This document shows, piece after piece, positions 16,301 to 31,300 of a stretch of 64,000 nt of DNA. The DNA comes from UBA3206 sp964548855. Lineage in GTDB: Bacteria > Bacillota_I > Bacilli_A > Acholeplasmatales > Anaeroplasmataceae. The translations under genes and the position numbers were made by a program. The stretch lies in the NCBI GenBank assembly GCA_964548855.1, contig CAZJSR010000004.1, forward strand, positions 1 through 64,000, written 5' to 3'. The notes below the pieces were generated by a model. The model was given only the letters and a program-made list of their open reading frames with translations, was not told where the DNA came from and did not search any database. Positions within the stretch are counted from its first letter, which is position 1. Every line of letters starts with the position of its first letter.

Positions 16301-19300
16301 TCAATATGGTGCATTTGAAAATTGTACAATGGTTCAAAGAGTAGTTTTACCTAATACTCTTCAAAAAATTGAATCTTATGCATTTAAAAATACAGGACTA
16401 GTTGAAGTAGTTGTTCCTTCAACTATTGAAACATTTGGTGATTACATATTTGCAGATTGTACTAATTTAAGAGATATTGAAATCTTAGGTACTACAATGG
16501 GAAAATATATGTTCTCAGGATGTACAAATCTTGGAAAAAATAAAGTTGATTCTGAGGTTAAAGGTAGTGCTAAATTAAGAAATATAATTCATATTCCTGA
16601 AGGAGCGTTCTATGAATGTATTAATTTAGAAATTGTTAGTTTAAATAGCAATGTAGTAACAGGAGAATGTTTACTTTCTATTGGGGCAAAAGCATTCTAC
16701 GACTGTCAAAGTTTAACAACTGCAGTAATGTCAGATACAGTTACATCAATTGGAGAATCTGCATTCTATAATTGTGATAATTATGACCCTCGTAAGTTAC
16801 CACAAAATCTTACAACACTTGGTTCAAAAGCTTTTAATGAAGCTTCAGGGCTTACAAGTATTTATATCTATTCATCGCTTACTACAATAGGTGCAAATGC
16901 GTTTGATGGATGTGATAACTTAAAGAGTGCAAAAACAGAAACTACATTTATCGCATCATATATGTTTGCGAACTGCGAAAATCTTGAATATATTGAATAT
17001 GAAAATATTACTTCAATAGGTTCATATGCATTCTTAAATGATATTAAACTATCAAAAATAAAATTACATGAAAATATTACGACACTTGGTGAGGGTGCAT
17101 TTAAGGGATGTAGTTCAATTACTGATATATTAATCCCAAGTACTATCACAACTCTTGGTTCAAGTGTTTTTATGAATAATACGTCTCTAACAAAGGTGGC
17201 TTTCAAAAATAATACAATTGGAGAAGCAATGTTTAGAGAATGTACAAATTTAGTAGATGTAAATTATGATAATATAACTACGATTAAATCATATGCATTC
17301 TATGGATGTGAGAGATTAGAAGATCCTAAATTACCACAAACTCTTACAACAATAGAAGAATATGCATTTGCAGATTGTGCTTCTTTAAGAAATGTTACAA
17401 TTCCAAATTCAGTAACATCAATTGGTCTAAATATTTTATGGAATGATGATATTGTTGAATTTAGTGTTCCATTTATTGGTACAAATAGAACGCCAGTATA
17501 TAAAGTACCTTGTTACGGAACATATGATTATGTTAGATATTCACTTGGATGGTTTTTTGGTGGTATGAATATTACAGGTGTTGCAAAGTATGCAAATATG
17601 TATTGGACAGGAAAAGAATATGAAGATTCTACGAAATCTTATAAATGCACTATTGCTCACTATGCTTATAATCATCAAAGTGGAAGCGCAATGTATCGTG
17701 AAAATGACATTGAAACATGGTATTTACCAATATCATTAATTAAATTAAGTATCACAGATGCGACTACTATTCCACTTCAATCTTTGTGGGGAGCATATAC
17801 TTTAAAAGAATTACATATTTGTGATAAAGTCACAACTATTCATAGAACGTCTCTTTATGGATGTACAGGACTTGAAGTTATAACTGTTCCGTTTATTGGA
17901 ATACAAAATAATGTAGCTGCGTATGTTGCTAATGATGATTTCATGTATGCATATCAAAATTATGGATCTTATGCTACATCTCAAGTAGGTTCATGGTTCT
18001 TCGCAGAAACACGTTCAGGACACGATAATGGACCAGCCCTTAATACAAATCTTTGGTGGAAACCAGAATTCGGTTATTATGGTACTGAAAATACAGTATG
18101 TAGATATGGAAATTATGATATTAAATACATGTTACCGTTAAATTTACATACAATTAATGTAGTAAATAACCGCACAGACGTATATATTAGAGAATATGCA
18201 TTTAGTGGAATTACTCAACTTAAGAATGTTAATTTAGTAGGAAAAATTAAATCTATTAGTAGTTATGCATTCTTAAATTCTGGTATTACTTCTATAACAA
18301 TTCCAGAAACTCTAGATACTATGGGAAGCAATGTATTTAAAGATTGTAGAAGCCTAGAGAGCGTAGTAGTTAAAGGAACTGTTGTAGGTGACTATATGCT
18401 AAATGGATGTACAAGTCTTGATAGCGTAGAGTTCTTAGGTGAAAATATCGAGATTGGAAATTATGCGTTAAATGGATGTACAAGTCTTACAGGTGTAACA
18501 TTTGGACAAAATGTTAAGAGTGTTGGTGAAAATGTATTATCAGGATGTTCATCAATTGAAAACATAAGTGTATACGATGCTTCTAAGATTTCAAGTGGTG
18601 TAAATAATATTGCATATTTCTTTGGTGAAGAAGAAGTCACAGGATTTATAGAAAGTGAAGTTGCGATTTCTAATAGCCAAACTATTACTAAATATTTACC
18701 TTCATCACTTAATGTATCTTTTATTGGTACTGAAGTACCTAGTTATGCACTTAATAAAGTTAATGTATTAAATACTGTAACATTAGGTGAAAATATCACA
18801 ACAATAAAAGATAGAGCGTTTGGATATTCAAATATTGAAAGTATTAGAATACCTGCATCTGTCATAACTTTAGGTGAATATATATTTGAATATTCACAAC
18901 TTGAAACAGTTGTGTTTGAAGAAGGATTATCTTCAATTGGAACAGGCATGTTCTATAACTGTGAAAATCTAGAAAATGTTATATTTGAAACAAATACAGT
19001 TATTAAAACTGTAGAATATGTTTCTAATAACGTATTTAGAGAATATAAAAATGGTGTAACGCTTGATAAGTATTATACAGGTGGTTTAGACAAGAAATTT
19101 ACTAAAGAAGATGAAGATATAAAAGTAATTTTATCAAATGGAAAATTCTTTATTGATAACGAAGATAATACATATTATGCGTATGGTCGTGATGGACTTT
19201 TAGGTACATCTGATGACGTACTTGTTATATCTACTAATAACGCACCTATCGGAAGCGATACTGATATTGAAATAATTCGTGTAGATAATATGTATTTTAA

Positions 19301-22300
19301 AGATTTTAAAGATAATACATATTCTCTTTTAACATACGATGAAACTTTAAATAAATTTACAATTGGTATAGAAAGATATGTAATTATTAATAATACATTT
19401 AATCGTTCAATGGTTGCGACTATTATTAATAATACTGCATATCTTCCATATGAAGATAATAGAGAGTTCTTAATTTCAGCCGGAAAAGATGGACTTTTAT
19501 CTACATCAGATGATAGATTAATCCACTTTGGAAATGATAAAACATTCGGTACAAAGGATGATATCACAAATGTTATCGAATCAAATGGAAAATTCTATTA
19601 TGATCACTATGATAATGTATATCAAGAATTAATTATCACTCAAGAACAAGATGCGGTAGTTAATAAAAATCCTATTTATGAGATGAATGGTAGTGAATAT
19701 GTCTTAGATGAATCAGGAAACAAGATACAAAAAACAGATGCAGAAGGTGATTTATTATTTGAAACAATTATTGTTTCACCATCTGTAAAATATAGTGTAA
19801 AATTAGGAGATTTATTCTTAAGTCCTTCTGGAAATCCAGGTAGTGAAAATGACAAGTTACCATATGATTATGATTTATTATTAACAACACCAATTGGTAA
19901 TAATTATCATACACAAAAACATTATGTTATTGTTTTAGGAGAAGATAATACTCACTATATAGCTACTTTAAATGGACTATATTACGGATATGGAAAAGAT
20001 AGACTTTTAGGTACATTAGATGATGTATTGTTAAAGAGTCCTTCTGGAAATGATACAAGTGTAGAAATAGAAGAATTTGTTGATGATGTAATAAAAACAA
20101 CATATAAAGATAAGTCTGTTAAGACTAATAATAATGTAATGTATAATACTATCACAACAATTAATGAAAATGCATTCTATGGATGTAGTAGTCTTACATC
20201 TTTAGAATTATCTTCAAATCTTCAAACTATTGACTCAAGAGCATTCTATAAATCAGGTCTTGTAAATGTTACAATTCCCAAAAGTGTTACTACATTTGGT
20301 GAATATACATTCGCAAGTATGCCTAATTTAGAAAGTGCTAAAATCAATAGTGTAACAAATGGTACATATATGTTCTCTGATGATACTAGCCTTGAAGAAG
20401 TATTCATTGTTGAAAATACTATTAGAGTAAATAGTGGATGTTTCTATAATTGTACAAGTTTAAGTGTCGTTCATTTCGTAACTCACCGTCTAACATCAGT
20501 TAAATGGGCATTACCATATGGGGAAATTACAAATGAAAAATATCAAGATACAGAAGAAGCATTAAATCTTGCGTTATTTACATTAAAAAATTCAAAAGAA
20601 TTGAGTGCTGGTCTAGATAAAATAGAGGGTACTATAGATGATTACTATGTTGATAGCACAGGTAAAATGTTTATCGTTGGAGTTGATAAAGTTTTATCAA
20701 CAAAAGATGATATAGAAGTTATAATTTATAATAATACATACTATAAGGTAATAGGTTACAACCTATATGCCCCTTTAAGTATATCTTCAGATGATATTAT
20801 TTTAGGAGATGTAGTATGTGCAGGATTAGATAAAACTCTAGGTACAGCTGATGATATTAAAGTAGATACATATTTAATAAATGGTTCTTTAAGTTATATT
20901 AAGATTGGGAATGTTTATTATGAAGCTAATGAAAATATTATAACAGGAACAAATAGTGATAACCTATATGTTATTATTTCTGGTGAAAGATATAATATTT
21001 CTCTAATTAACGGTAAATACTATTCTAATATTAGAAATAATATCTATTATTTAGTAGATACTAACACTTTAGATTTATCTTTAGTTTATTTATCAAATGA
21101 TGTATTTGAGACAAACATTATAGAATTTAATAATGAGTATTATATAAATAACAATGATGGTACTTATAATAAAGAAACATCATTAGGATTAAATCAAACA
21201 GAGGATTATGTAATTATTGTTGATGATGATGTTATAGAAGTTACCATATTAGATGGATATTTCTATCAAAATATTGAATCAAATATTTATAAGAAATGGT
21301 CTTATAGTGTTAATAACTATACATATACATTAATATTAAATAGAGATGGTGAATCTTTAAGTGAATCTATAACAGAAGTAGAAGTTATTAATTCAACATA
21401 TGTGCTTCATGATAGAGATAATCTATACTTTATTGCAGGTGAGGATAATAAATTAGGAACAGCTGATGATAAATACGTTATCATTGATAACAAGGAATCA
21501 TTTAATCCAGATATTTCATACTCATTAATTGATGGAAATTATTATCACGATAATGCTGATAATACTTATTCAATGATTGAAATTACATCTGAAAGCTATA
21601 TTTATAGAATAATATGTCTTGGAACTGATCAAGAATTAACAGATGATGACTATCTTGTTAATGTCATTACTGGTGTTGATAATGAGCACTATATCGTAAA
21701 TGGGGATGGAACATATTATAGAAGAACAAATACGTTCTTGTATAATGATCCTACTAGAGATACTTTATGTGCAGCTTCTAATGATGAAATAATTGGAAAG
21801 AATAATAATGTAATATTATTAGTTAAATTAAATGGTAAGTATTACGAAGATTATAAAGATAATACATATCGTGAAATTAAATTTAGTGAAGTAACTGATA
21901 AGGATGGATATCGTTATACTCCTACGTTAATAGGAGAAAGAATTGTTGGTAATTCATCTGGTGAATTAGATGAAAATAGTTTAGAACAAGGAAGATTTGT
22001 AACATATAGTGAAGATTTAAAACAATACTATATTAACAATAATAACGGAACATACCAACTTGCAGGTACTGACCTAAAATTTATGACATCAGATGATATA
22101 TTATGTTTATTAAATACTAACCAAAATACTCCATCAATCAATGATGTTAGAGTTATTAAAGGTCATAATGATTCTAATTATTATGAATTAATTAAGAATA
22201 ATGTTTATGATAAGTGGACAGTAACATTAATAGGTGAAACTTATTCATTTGATAATCTTGGACTTGTAGCCCCTGGCATCGATGAATTAATAGGTACTTT

Positions 22301-25300
22301 AAATGATACTTCTAATATTGAATTACTTGATGGTGAATATTTCTGGTATGAATTTGTATCAGGAGTTAAACAATATCATGGATATGGTCTTGATGGAAAA
22401 TTAAGAACATCAGATGATACTTCATTTATTGTATTTAATGGAAAGAATATTGAAGTATTTACAATAGACGACAAGTTATATCATGATAATAAAGATAATA
22501 CATATTCAAGATTTGACAATTTATTAGAAGGATATGTAGAAGTAGTTATATGTTTAGGCGAAAATAAAAAGTTAGATGAAAATGACATTATAGCTATATA
22601 TGGAGCCGATAATGAAAGATACTTAGATAACGGAGATAATTCATATTATAGTAAAGGAGAAGATAATCTTCTTGGTACATTAGATGATGTATTAAATCAT
22701 GCTGGATCAGATAATATAATTGGTACAACAGACGATATCTTAGATATAGTTTTAGCATTAGGTAGTACTTTATTCTATAAGCATATAAGTAATAATGTAT
22801 ATGCACTAATAGAAAATGGAATTTTAACAAATACATATAGAAGTGCTGGAAATGACCAAGTTATTGATTATAGAGATAATAATGATGACTTTACTAATGT
22901 AGTATATATTAATGAAACATTCTATTTATCACTTGAATATGATAATTATTATAGAAGTGGTAATGATGGTCTTCTTGGTACAACTGATGATATCTTATTC
23001 ATTAGTCATGATAATATGATAAATATTATTGAAATATTTAAAGGAAATGATGGTCTATATCAAACTGCAGATGATTTCATTATTGTTTCACAAACTAAAG
23101 CAAGATTCGCAAATACTGATGGATTAATTAACACATTAGACTCAGAATCTGATGATATTGTTGCAGATAGAGGAGTGGACAATAATCCATATAAATTAAT
23201 TACTGAACGCAATGTATACTTTGAGTACGACTTAACTGATGGTACATACATTTTAAGTGAAGTTGCATTATATTATGGAAATGACTCAGCTATTGGAACT
23301 AGTGATGATAAAGAATTATTAACTTTAACATATAAAGATAATTCATATTATTTCCTAGAACTATCAGATGGTACTTATAGAACTAATACATTAGGTCAAT
23401 TAGGTAGTAAAGATGATTGTTATGTAGTTAAGGGATTAAATGATGTTTTAATTGATCATTACAACTATTATTTAAAAGGTTCTTATTACTATTTTGTTGG
23501 AGAAGATAAACTAGCAGGAACAGATGATGATTATGTTGCGTCATTAGGTGAAAATTTATATCCATATCATTCATTAGGAAATAATGTATATCAAGCAATT
23601 GATGCCGAAACTGGAAATAAATTAGATACATTAATTTCTGCTGGAAGTGATTATGTAATAGGTAATGGTAATGATATAATTAATATCTTAGTTGGTGAAA
23701 ATGGAATTTACTATTACTATTTCACAGAAGAAGAAAAACAATTTAATATATATAGAGTATCATTATTAACTCCTAGTATGATTGGTTCTTCTGATGATGT
23801 ACTTGCATATGCAGGTGCGGATAATAAAGTAGGAACAAGTGATGACTACTTTAATACAAGTATATATTTAAACGGAAAAGGTATTCGTGCTACATTCGCA
23901 GGTGTTGATACATATTTAAATACATCAGACGACCTATCAGCGGTACTAGGTACAGATGAATTACCATATAAAGATTTTGGGGATAATACATATCAACAAT
24001 ATAGCTTAGAAGATTATACAACTACAACTGGTAATATTATTTGTGGTGGTACTCAAATGAGACCAGCATCAAATAGACAAACTGTCACAGTAGGTGTTAA
24101 TGGTTGTCATTACTTAGCTGTTTTAGATGAACGTGGTGAGGTTGTTTTAAAGCAATTCTATCAAGCTGGTCTAGATAAATATCTAGGAACAAATGATGAT
24201 GTTATAGTTTATACTGATGACATTGATGATATCTTAGGTAATGAAAATGATTATTATCTAATTTTAGTTGATGGCGAATATTATAAAGCTTATGCAGGTA
24301 ATGACTTAGTATTCTTTACTCAAGATGACTATTATATTATTCCTACATATTTTGATGTTGTTACTGACAACACAATTCCAAAAGAAATATTAGAAATTGG
24401 TGATTATGCATTCTATAACTGTGAATCATTAACTAATTTCAATTTATATTCACCAGATGATTATAGTTCAAACCAAACTCTAACATCAATTGGAGAATAT
24501 GCTTTCGCAGAATCTGGAATTACTGAAATTGTTCTTCCATATACTGTAGAAACAATAGGTGAATATACGTTTAATAATTGTTTAGATTTAGTAAAAGTTA
24601 CATTTAATGATGACGATTCATTATTTACAACGAAGAAACATATCACATATATTCCAGAAGGAATGTTTATGGGATGTATTTCTCTTAGAGATTTAATATT
24701 CTATCACGAAAGACAAGCGTTAACTACTAATACATTTAGTGACTATATTACATCAATTGGTAATAATGCATTTAGAGATACTAAATCAGAAACAGAAACT
24801 ATAAATACAATACTTGATAATATTGTATTTAGTGAAAATTTAGAAACAATAGGTGATTATGCATTTGAAAATAGTGATATTACATCTATTGTTGTGCCAG
24901 AGAATACAAATAACTTAGGTATTTATGTATTTAGTAATACACAACTTACAAACGCAATAATTAATTCAAATAATATAACATATATTCCAGAAGGAATGTT
25001 TATGGCATCAACAGAATTAGAAACTGTAAATATACAATCTGCAGGTGTAAATATATTTAAATCACCTATTACTTTAATAGGAAAGAATGCGTTTAAGGAT
25101 ACTAGTTTAATAAGTGCAGAATTTAGTACTGATGTTCAATTAATTAAAGAAAATGCTTTTGAAAACACTCATATTCAAGTATTAACATTAGATAGTGAAA
25201 ATGTATTAGAATCATCAGTATTCGCAAATAATACTTTATTAAATACTGTTAACTTTAATTATGGATATACTGTAATTGAAACTGCAACATTCTCAGGATG

Positions 25301-28300
25301 TACAAGTTTAAGTTCTCTATATTTTATGGATTATGAATCTAATGAAACAAAGATTATTGATGGAAAAGTTGTTCCAAAGGATCCATTAACTAATAGTGGA
25401 GAAATTATAAAATTAGCTAAAAATTCATTCGCAAGTACAATTACAAATATAAAAGCATATGCGTTCTATAAGTGTCCACTTGATAATATCTTATTTACAA
25501 ATGGATTAACTACTATCCTTGATTATGCATTTGCAGAAAATGATAGTTTAACATCTATTACAATAACAAAGAATGTTTCTACAATGGGTACAAATGTATT
25601 TGATGGATGTAGTAATTTAAGTGAGGTTTATTTCTTAAATGATTCTTTAGGAGATAAAATGTTTATTAACTGTGAAGGATTAACATCAGTAATTCTTCCA
25701 GATGGAATCACTGAAATTGGAGCTTATGCATTCCAAAATTGTACTAATTTACGTGAAGTATCAGTTCCAAAGAGTGTTATAAGAATAGAAGAGGGTGCAT
25801 TTGCAAACTGTATCGCAATTACTAATCTAGCAATTCCTTTCATTGGATCTTCAAGAGGAAGTGAAGGTGAAGAAGGATTATTTGGTTGGATATTTGGATA
25901 TGATGAAGCAAATGAACTTCAAACAATTCAATATTATGCAGGTTCACCTGAAGATAAAGAAAATACTAGTTTCCGTGTATTTAATATACCGGTAGAAACA
26001 TTAAAATCTGTAACGATTACAGATGAAACTAAGGTAAGTTATGGAGCATTCATGAATGTAGTTCTTGAATCTATTGTACTTCCTGATGTTGATACTAATG
26101 TAAATCATGATGAGACTATGAATTTAGATAATATCAGTCAGTTAACTACAATTGGAGATTACGCATTCTATAATTGTACTGGTCTTAGGTCAGTATTAAT
26201 TCCTTCACAAATAGAAGTAATAGGAAATTATGCATTCGCAAAATGTAGTAATTTAAATGGAATAACTATTCCAGCTAAAAATACAGATTTAAATCTGACA
26301 GGTACAACAACATTAGGAAATCATGCGTTTGATTCATGCACAGGACTTACTTCAATTACAGTACCTAGTTCAATAATTGGTGAAAATATTGGTAGCCATA
26401 TCTTCGCAAATTGTACAGGACTTGTTGAATTAATTCTATTAAATGATGCGCTTGGAGATAAGATGTTTAGTAATTGTACTAGTCTTATTTCAGTTGAAAT
26501 TCCTTCAGGAGTTACAAATATTGCGACTGGTACATTCGAAAACTGTACAAGTTTAAGATATGTTTCAATTCCTGAAACAGTTGAAAATATCGGCTCTGGA
26601 GCATTTGATAGATGTGCTTCAATTGAAATATTAGTTCTTCCATTTATTGGAAGTATGAGAGGAAATAATAATACTAAAGAATCAGTATTTACTCATATTT
26701 TTGGAACAACTCAATTTGAAAACTCTTATGCTGTAAATCAACAATATGATGCATCTAATAAGACAGGTAATAAATATCTTCCTACGTCTTTAACTCATGT
26801 ATATATTACAGATGAAACAGTTATTGCAAGAGGTGCATTCCAAAATGTTACTTCTTTAACAAATATTGTTATATCAAATAGTCTATCATTCTATGGAAGT
26901 GGATTAAACTTCAATTTAATTAAAAATGATGAAGGAAATGTTACAGGTGTAACATTACCACAACATACAACAACTGTAAGAAATGGTATGAGTATTTATA
27001 CAGTTGATACACTAGGTAACTATACTAATATACCTACAAAAGATGTTCATACATTAGATCAAATGATTTCATTCTATCACTTATATATTGATGAGAATAT
27101 TACTAATATGTATGAATATGCATTCTCAAATTGTGATGGAATCACAAATGGATATATTGATTTTGAAAACATAAGCAATTCAAAATATGCATTTAATGAT
27201 TGTACATCTTTACTATATTGTTATATGCCTAGCGCAAGAGGTACACAAGCTGATAATATGTTTGCGTACTGTACAAATCTTGAACGTGTAATTGTACCTG
27301 ATAGTATTGATATCATGGGTAGAAGTGCATATAGATGGTGTGTAAGTATTGAATATCTTCAAATTCCATATATCGGACGTGATGGAGATAGGATGATTAG
27401 TAATAATAATTATTTGAGATATTATCAAAGTTATGGATATATTTTCGCAGATAATGAAACATATAATGGAACTGATGAAACATATAAAGGTAAATCTTTA
27501 AGTAATTATGGTACACCTACATATGTTTGGGAAGAATATTCTTATACAGATACATCTAATAGTGGAAGATTCACATATCAATATCATGCTGCTTATCCTA
27601 ATATGTACTACTGTTCATATATTCCATGTACAGCTGTAGTTGTAATAACTAAAGATGCAATACTTGAATATGGTGGATTTATTGATTGTGGTTCAAAGGT
27701 TAAGGCTTTATATTTATCAAGCAACCTAACTTATATTGGTAGTGAAGTATTTGCTCGATATGAAGATTTTGGTGGACAAATTACACTTGATAGAATTGGT
27801 GTATGGGATTATACAACAAATCGTATAGAAGAAGTTTCAAAAGGACAAGCTCGTTTTGGAAATAACTTAACAACTATCATAGGAAAAGGCTTGGCAAATT
27901 TAAATATGATAACTGATATGGTAATTCCTAATAGTGTAACATATATTGGTTTTGATGCGTTCTTATCAATGGGACTTGAGAAACTAACTGTTCCGTTTAT
28001 CGGAAAGAGTAGAACTATAACTACTGATTTTGAAGGTAATATGGCTTATTGGTTCTCGAACTGTACAAATCATGGTTATATTAGAAGGTATTTATATGGA
28101 GGAACTACAATAAATACACCACTTAAGAATTATAATATTTCAGGTGATGACGAATATAACTGTGGCTGCTCAAATCATTATTATGAGTATTATTCATATA
28201 TTCCTAAAAATTTAAATACAGTAATTGTTACAGATACAACTACACTTTATAAACAAGCATTTTATAACATGTCAATGATAAAGAATATTGTATTACCTTT

Positions 28301-31300
28301 TGGTAATAATGCTGAAGATACAAATACTGTAGGCCTTCCTTCAAATTATAATGATATTACATGGGGAACTCGTAGTCTTACAACAATCAATGAACAAGCA
28401 TTTGAAAATTGTACAGCACTTACTGAAATTTATATTCCTCAAACTGTTACAAAAGTTGGTACAAGAGCGTTCTTAAAAAATACTAGTTTAACTAAGGCTA
28501 TACTTAATAATGGAGTTATGGGAACACATATGTTCTCTGGATGTACTAAGTTAAGTAATGTCTCAATAGACCATGTAACAAATATTCCTGATTATGCTTT
28601 TTATAACTGTGATTCTCTTGTAAACTTTAATAGGACACAAGAATCAAATGAAAATATCTTTGATACAGTAATTACTACAATTGGTAATTATGCATTCGCT
28701 GATTGTAATAAACTTCAGTACGGAGTATCAGATTATGAAAACTCTACAATCACAACAATAGGACAATATGCATTCTCAAATTGTGATGATTTAGGTAAGG
28801 ATCAAACAAACTTTGAACTACATCTTCCAAAAAATCTATTAAAGATTGGATCATATGCATTCTCAGATTGTGATGATATTTATGCATTATATGGATATGA
28901 TGTATTAACATTTATAAATCCAAATCTTGAAAAAGAAACAATTGCACAATATACATTTAGTAATTGTGATTCTTTAACAAATGTCGTTTTAACATCACCT
29001 ACAATAGGAGAATATATATTTAGTGATGATAAGAGTCTTGTTAGTGTTCATATTGACAACGTAACTGTTATATCTAAGGGTGCATTCTATAATTGTACTA
29101 GTCTTGAAAAGTTAGAAGATAAATTAGTTGATTCTAAGTCAATCTTTGATGAACAAGTTACAATAATTGATGAATATGCATTCTATAATTGTAAGAAGTT
29201 TGAATATCCTGGTAAGGACCCAGAAACTTCAAAAATCACAACAATAGGACAATATGCATTCTATGAATGTGATTCACTAGGTGGGCTTGACAAGTCTTCT
29301 CAAGAAGTAGTTCCTATTAATGCTCATATTGAACTACCTCAAGTATTAGAAAATCTAGGATCATATGCATTCGCAAATGCTAATAACTTAGTAAGTATTA
29401 TTGTAAATAATCCAAATATTACTATTGGAGATAGTGTATTTGAAAACTGTACACAGTTAGAAAATATTACATTATATTGTTTAACACCAGGTAATTTAAT
29501 GTTTAAGGGATGTACAAGTCTTAAGAATGCAGATGGAACAAATGTAATAGTAAATAATATTACATCAGTTTCTGAATCAATGTTTGAAGGGTGTACAAAC
29601 TTAATTAACTTTGATATTCCAAATACTGTTCAAGCAGTTGGTGCTCAAGCATTTAAAGATTGTAAAAATTTAACTAATATTCTTTATGACAACACAATCA
29701 CTATTTATGATAATGATGTTCTAGGTGGAATTCCTGTAGGATCTAAAGTATTCTATGGATGTCATAAGATTCAAAATATTGTTTTAAGTAATAGTGTTAC
29801 ATCAATTGGACAATATGCATTTGGAGTAACTCTTGATTTAAGAACTCTTACTGTTCCATTTGTAGGACAATATCGTACATTGCTTGGTGATAACGAAGAT
29901 GCTAACAATAATACTATGTCATGGTTCTTTGATAACTATAGTAATAGTGCATTATACGGTTCAGGTGGAGAAGATAATTGTAATGTAATGACTGTTCCAA
30001 TGACATTAAATACTATTACAATAACTAATGAAGTAGTTATTGGAGCTAGTGCATTTAGAAATATGTATAGAGTTAGTTATATTAATCTAAATGAAGGAAT
30101 ACTAAAGATTAATAAAAAGGCATTCGCATATTGTGATGCATTAAATAATATTACATTACCTACTACTTTAACTACTATTGGGGAAAGTGCTTTCCATGAA
30201 TGTTATACATTTACTAGTGTAGAAGTCCCTAATAGTGTTATATCAATTGGGCAATATGCATTCGCGCATTGTACAAATGTTACAAGCTTTAAATTACCAT
30301 TCGTAGGTCAAAATAGACAAGCGACTGGTGAAAATGCATTATTTGGATGGATTTATCAAACATCAAATTACGATTTTGATTCTATTCCATCTCATAATTC
30401 ATCTATTAAAAATGATGATGGTGTAATTGTCACTCAAATTAAGGGATTAACTTATACTGAAACAAATGAAAAATTATCAACATTAAAAGTTCACGGTCAA
30501 ACTGAAACTATTTATGAATATTATGAAAAAGTAGTTATAAAAACTACTAACTCTTCAAACGATAGATTTATATCTAATATTATTGATTCTATTGAAATTA
30601 CTGATGCTGTAAGCATTCCTGCATATTCATTTAGTAATGTTTTAGCTAATAATATTATAATTGGTGGAGATAATTTAACTTCAATCGGTGATGCGGCATT
30701 CTATGGATTTAAACGTGCTAAGAATTTAGTTATTCCAAATACTGTTAAAACTTTAGGTTCATATGTAACTTATAATTCATCATTTGAACATCTAACTTTA
30801 CCAGAAAGTTTAAAAGATGTAAGTGAACATACATTTGAAGGTTCAAATAGTTTACTTACTGTTACAATGAATATTACAAATAATAACATAGATTCTTTAG
30901 ATGAAATAAATCCTACATACACTACATACAACGGAATTATTCCTGATTCTATGTTTAAAGAATGTAGTAAACTTCAAACTGTTAAGTTTACTAATAATGG
31001 TCTTTCTCATATTGAAAAGATTTCTAATTATTCATTCTATGGACTAGATTCATTGAGATTCTTTAATGCAACAGAAAAAGAAATTACCGATAGCGAATAT
31101 ACTATAAGAATTGCAGAAGGTGTTGATGAAATTTGTGATTATGCATTTAGTTTTAAATCACATGAAGATTTCGTTGAAGGATGTCCATTAATTCAAAATG
31201 TATATATCCCAGCTTCAGTTACAAAAGTTGGTATATCAACATTCGCAAATCAAATGAAGGTAGATAATATTGAACTTAATAATAGTGTTATAGGTGTATA

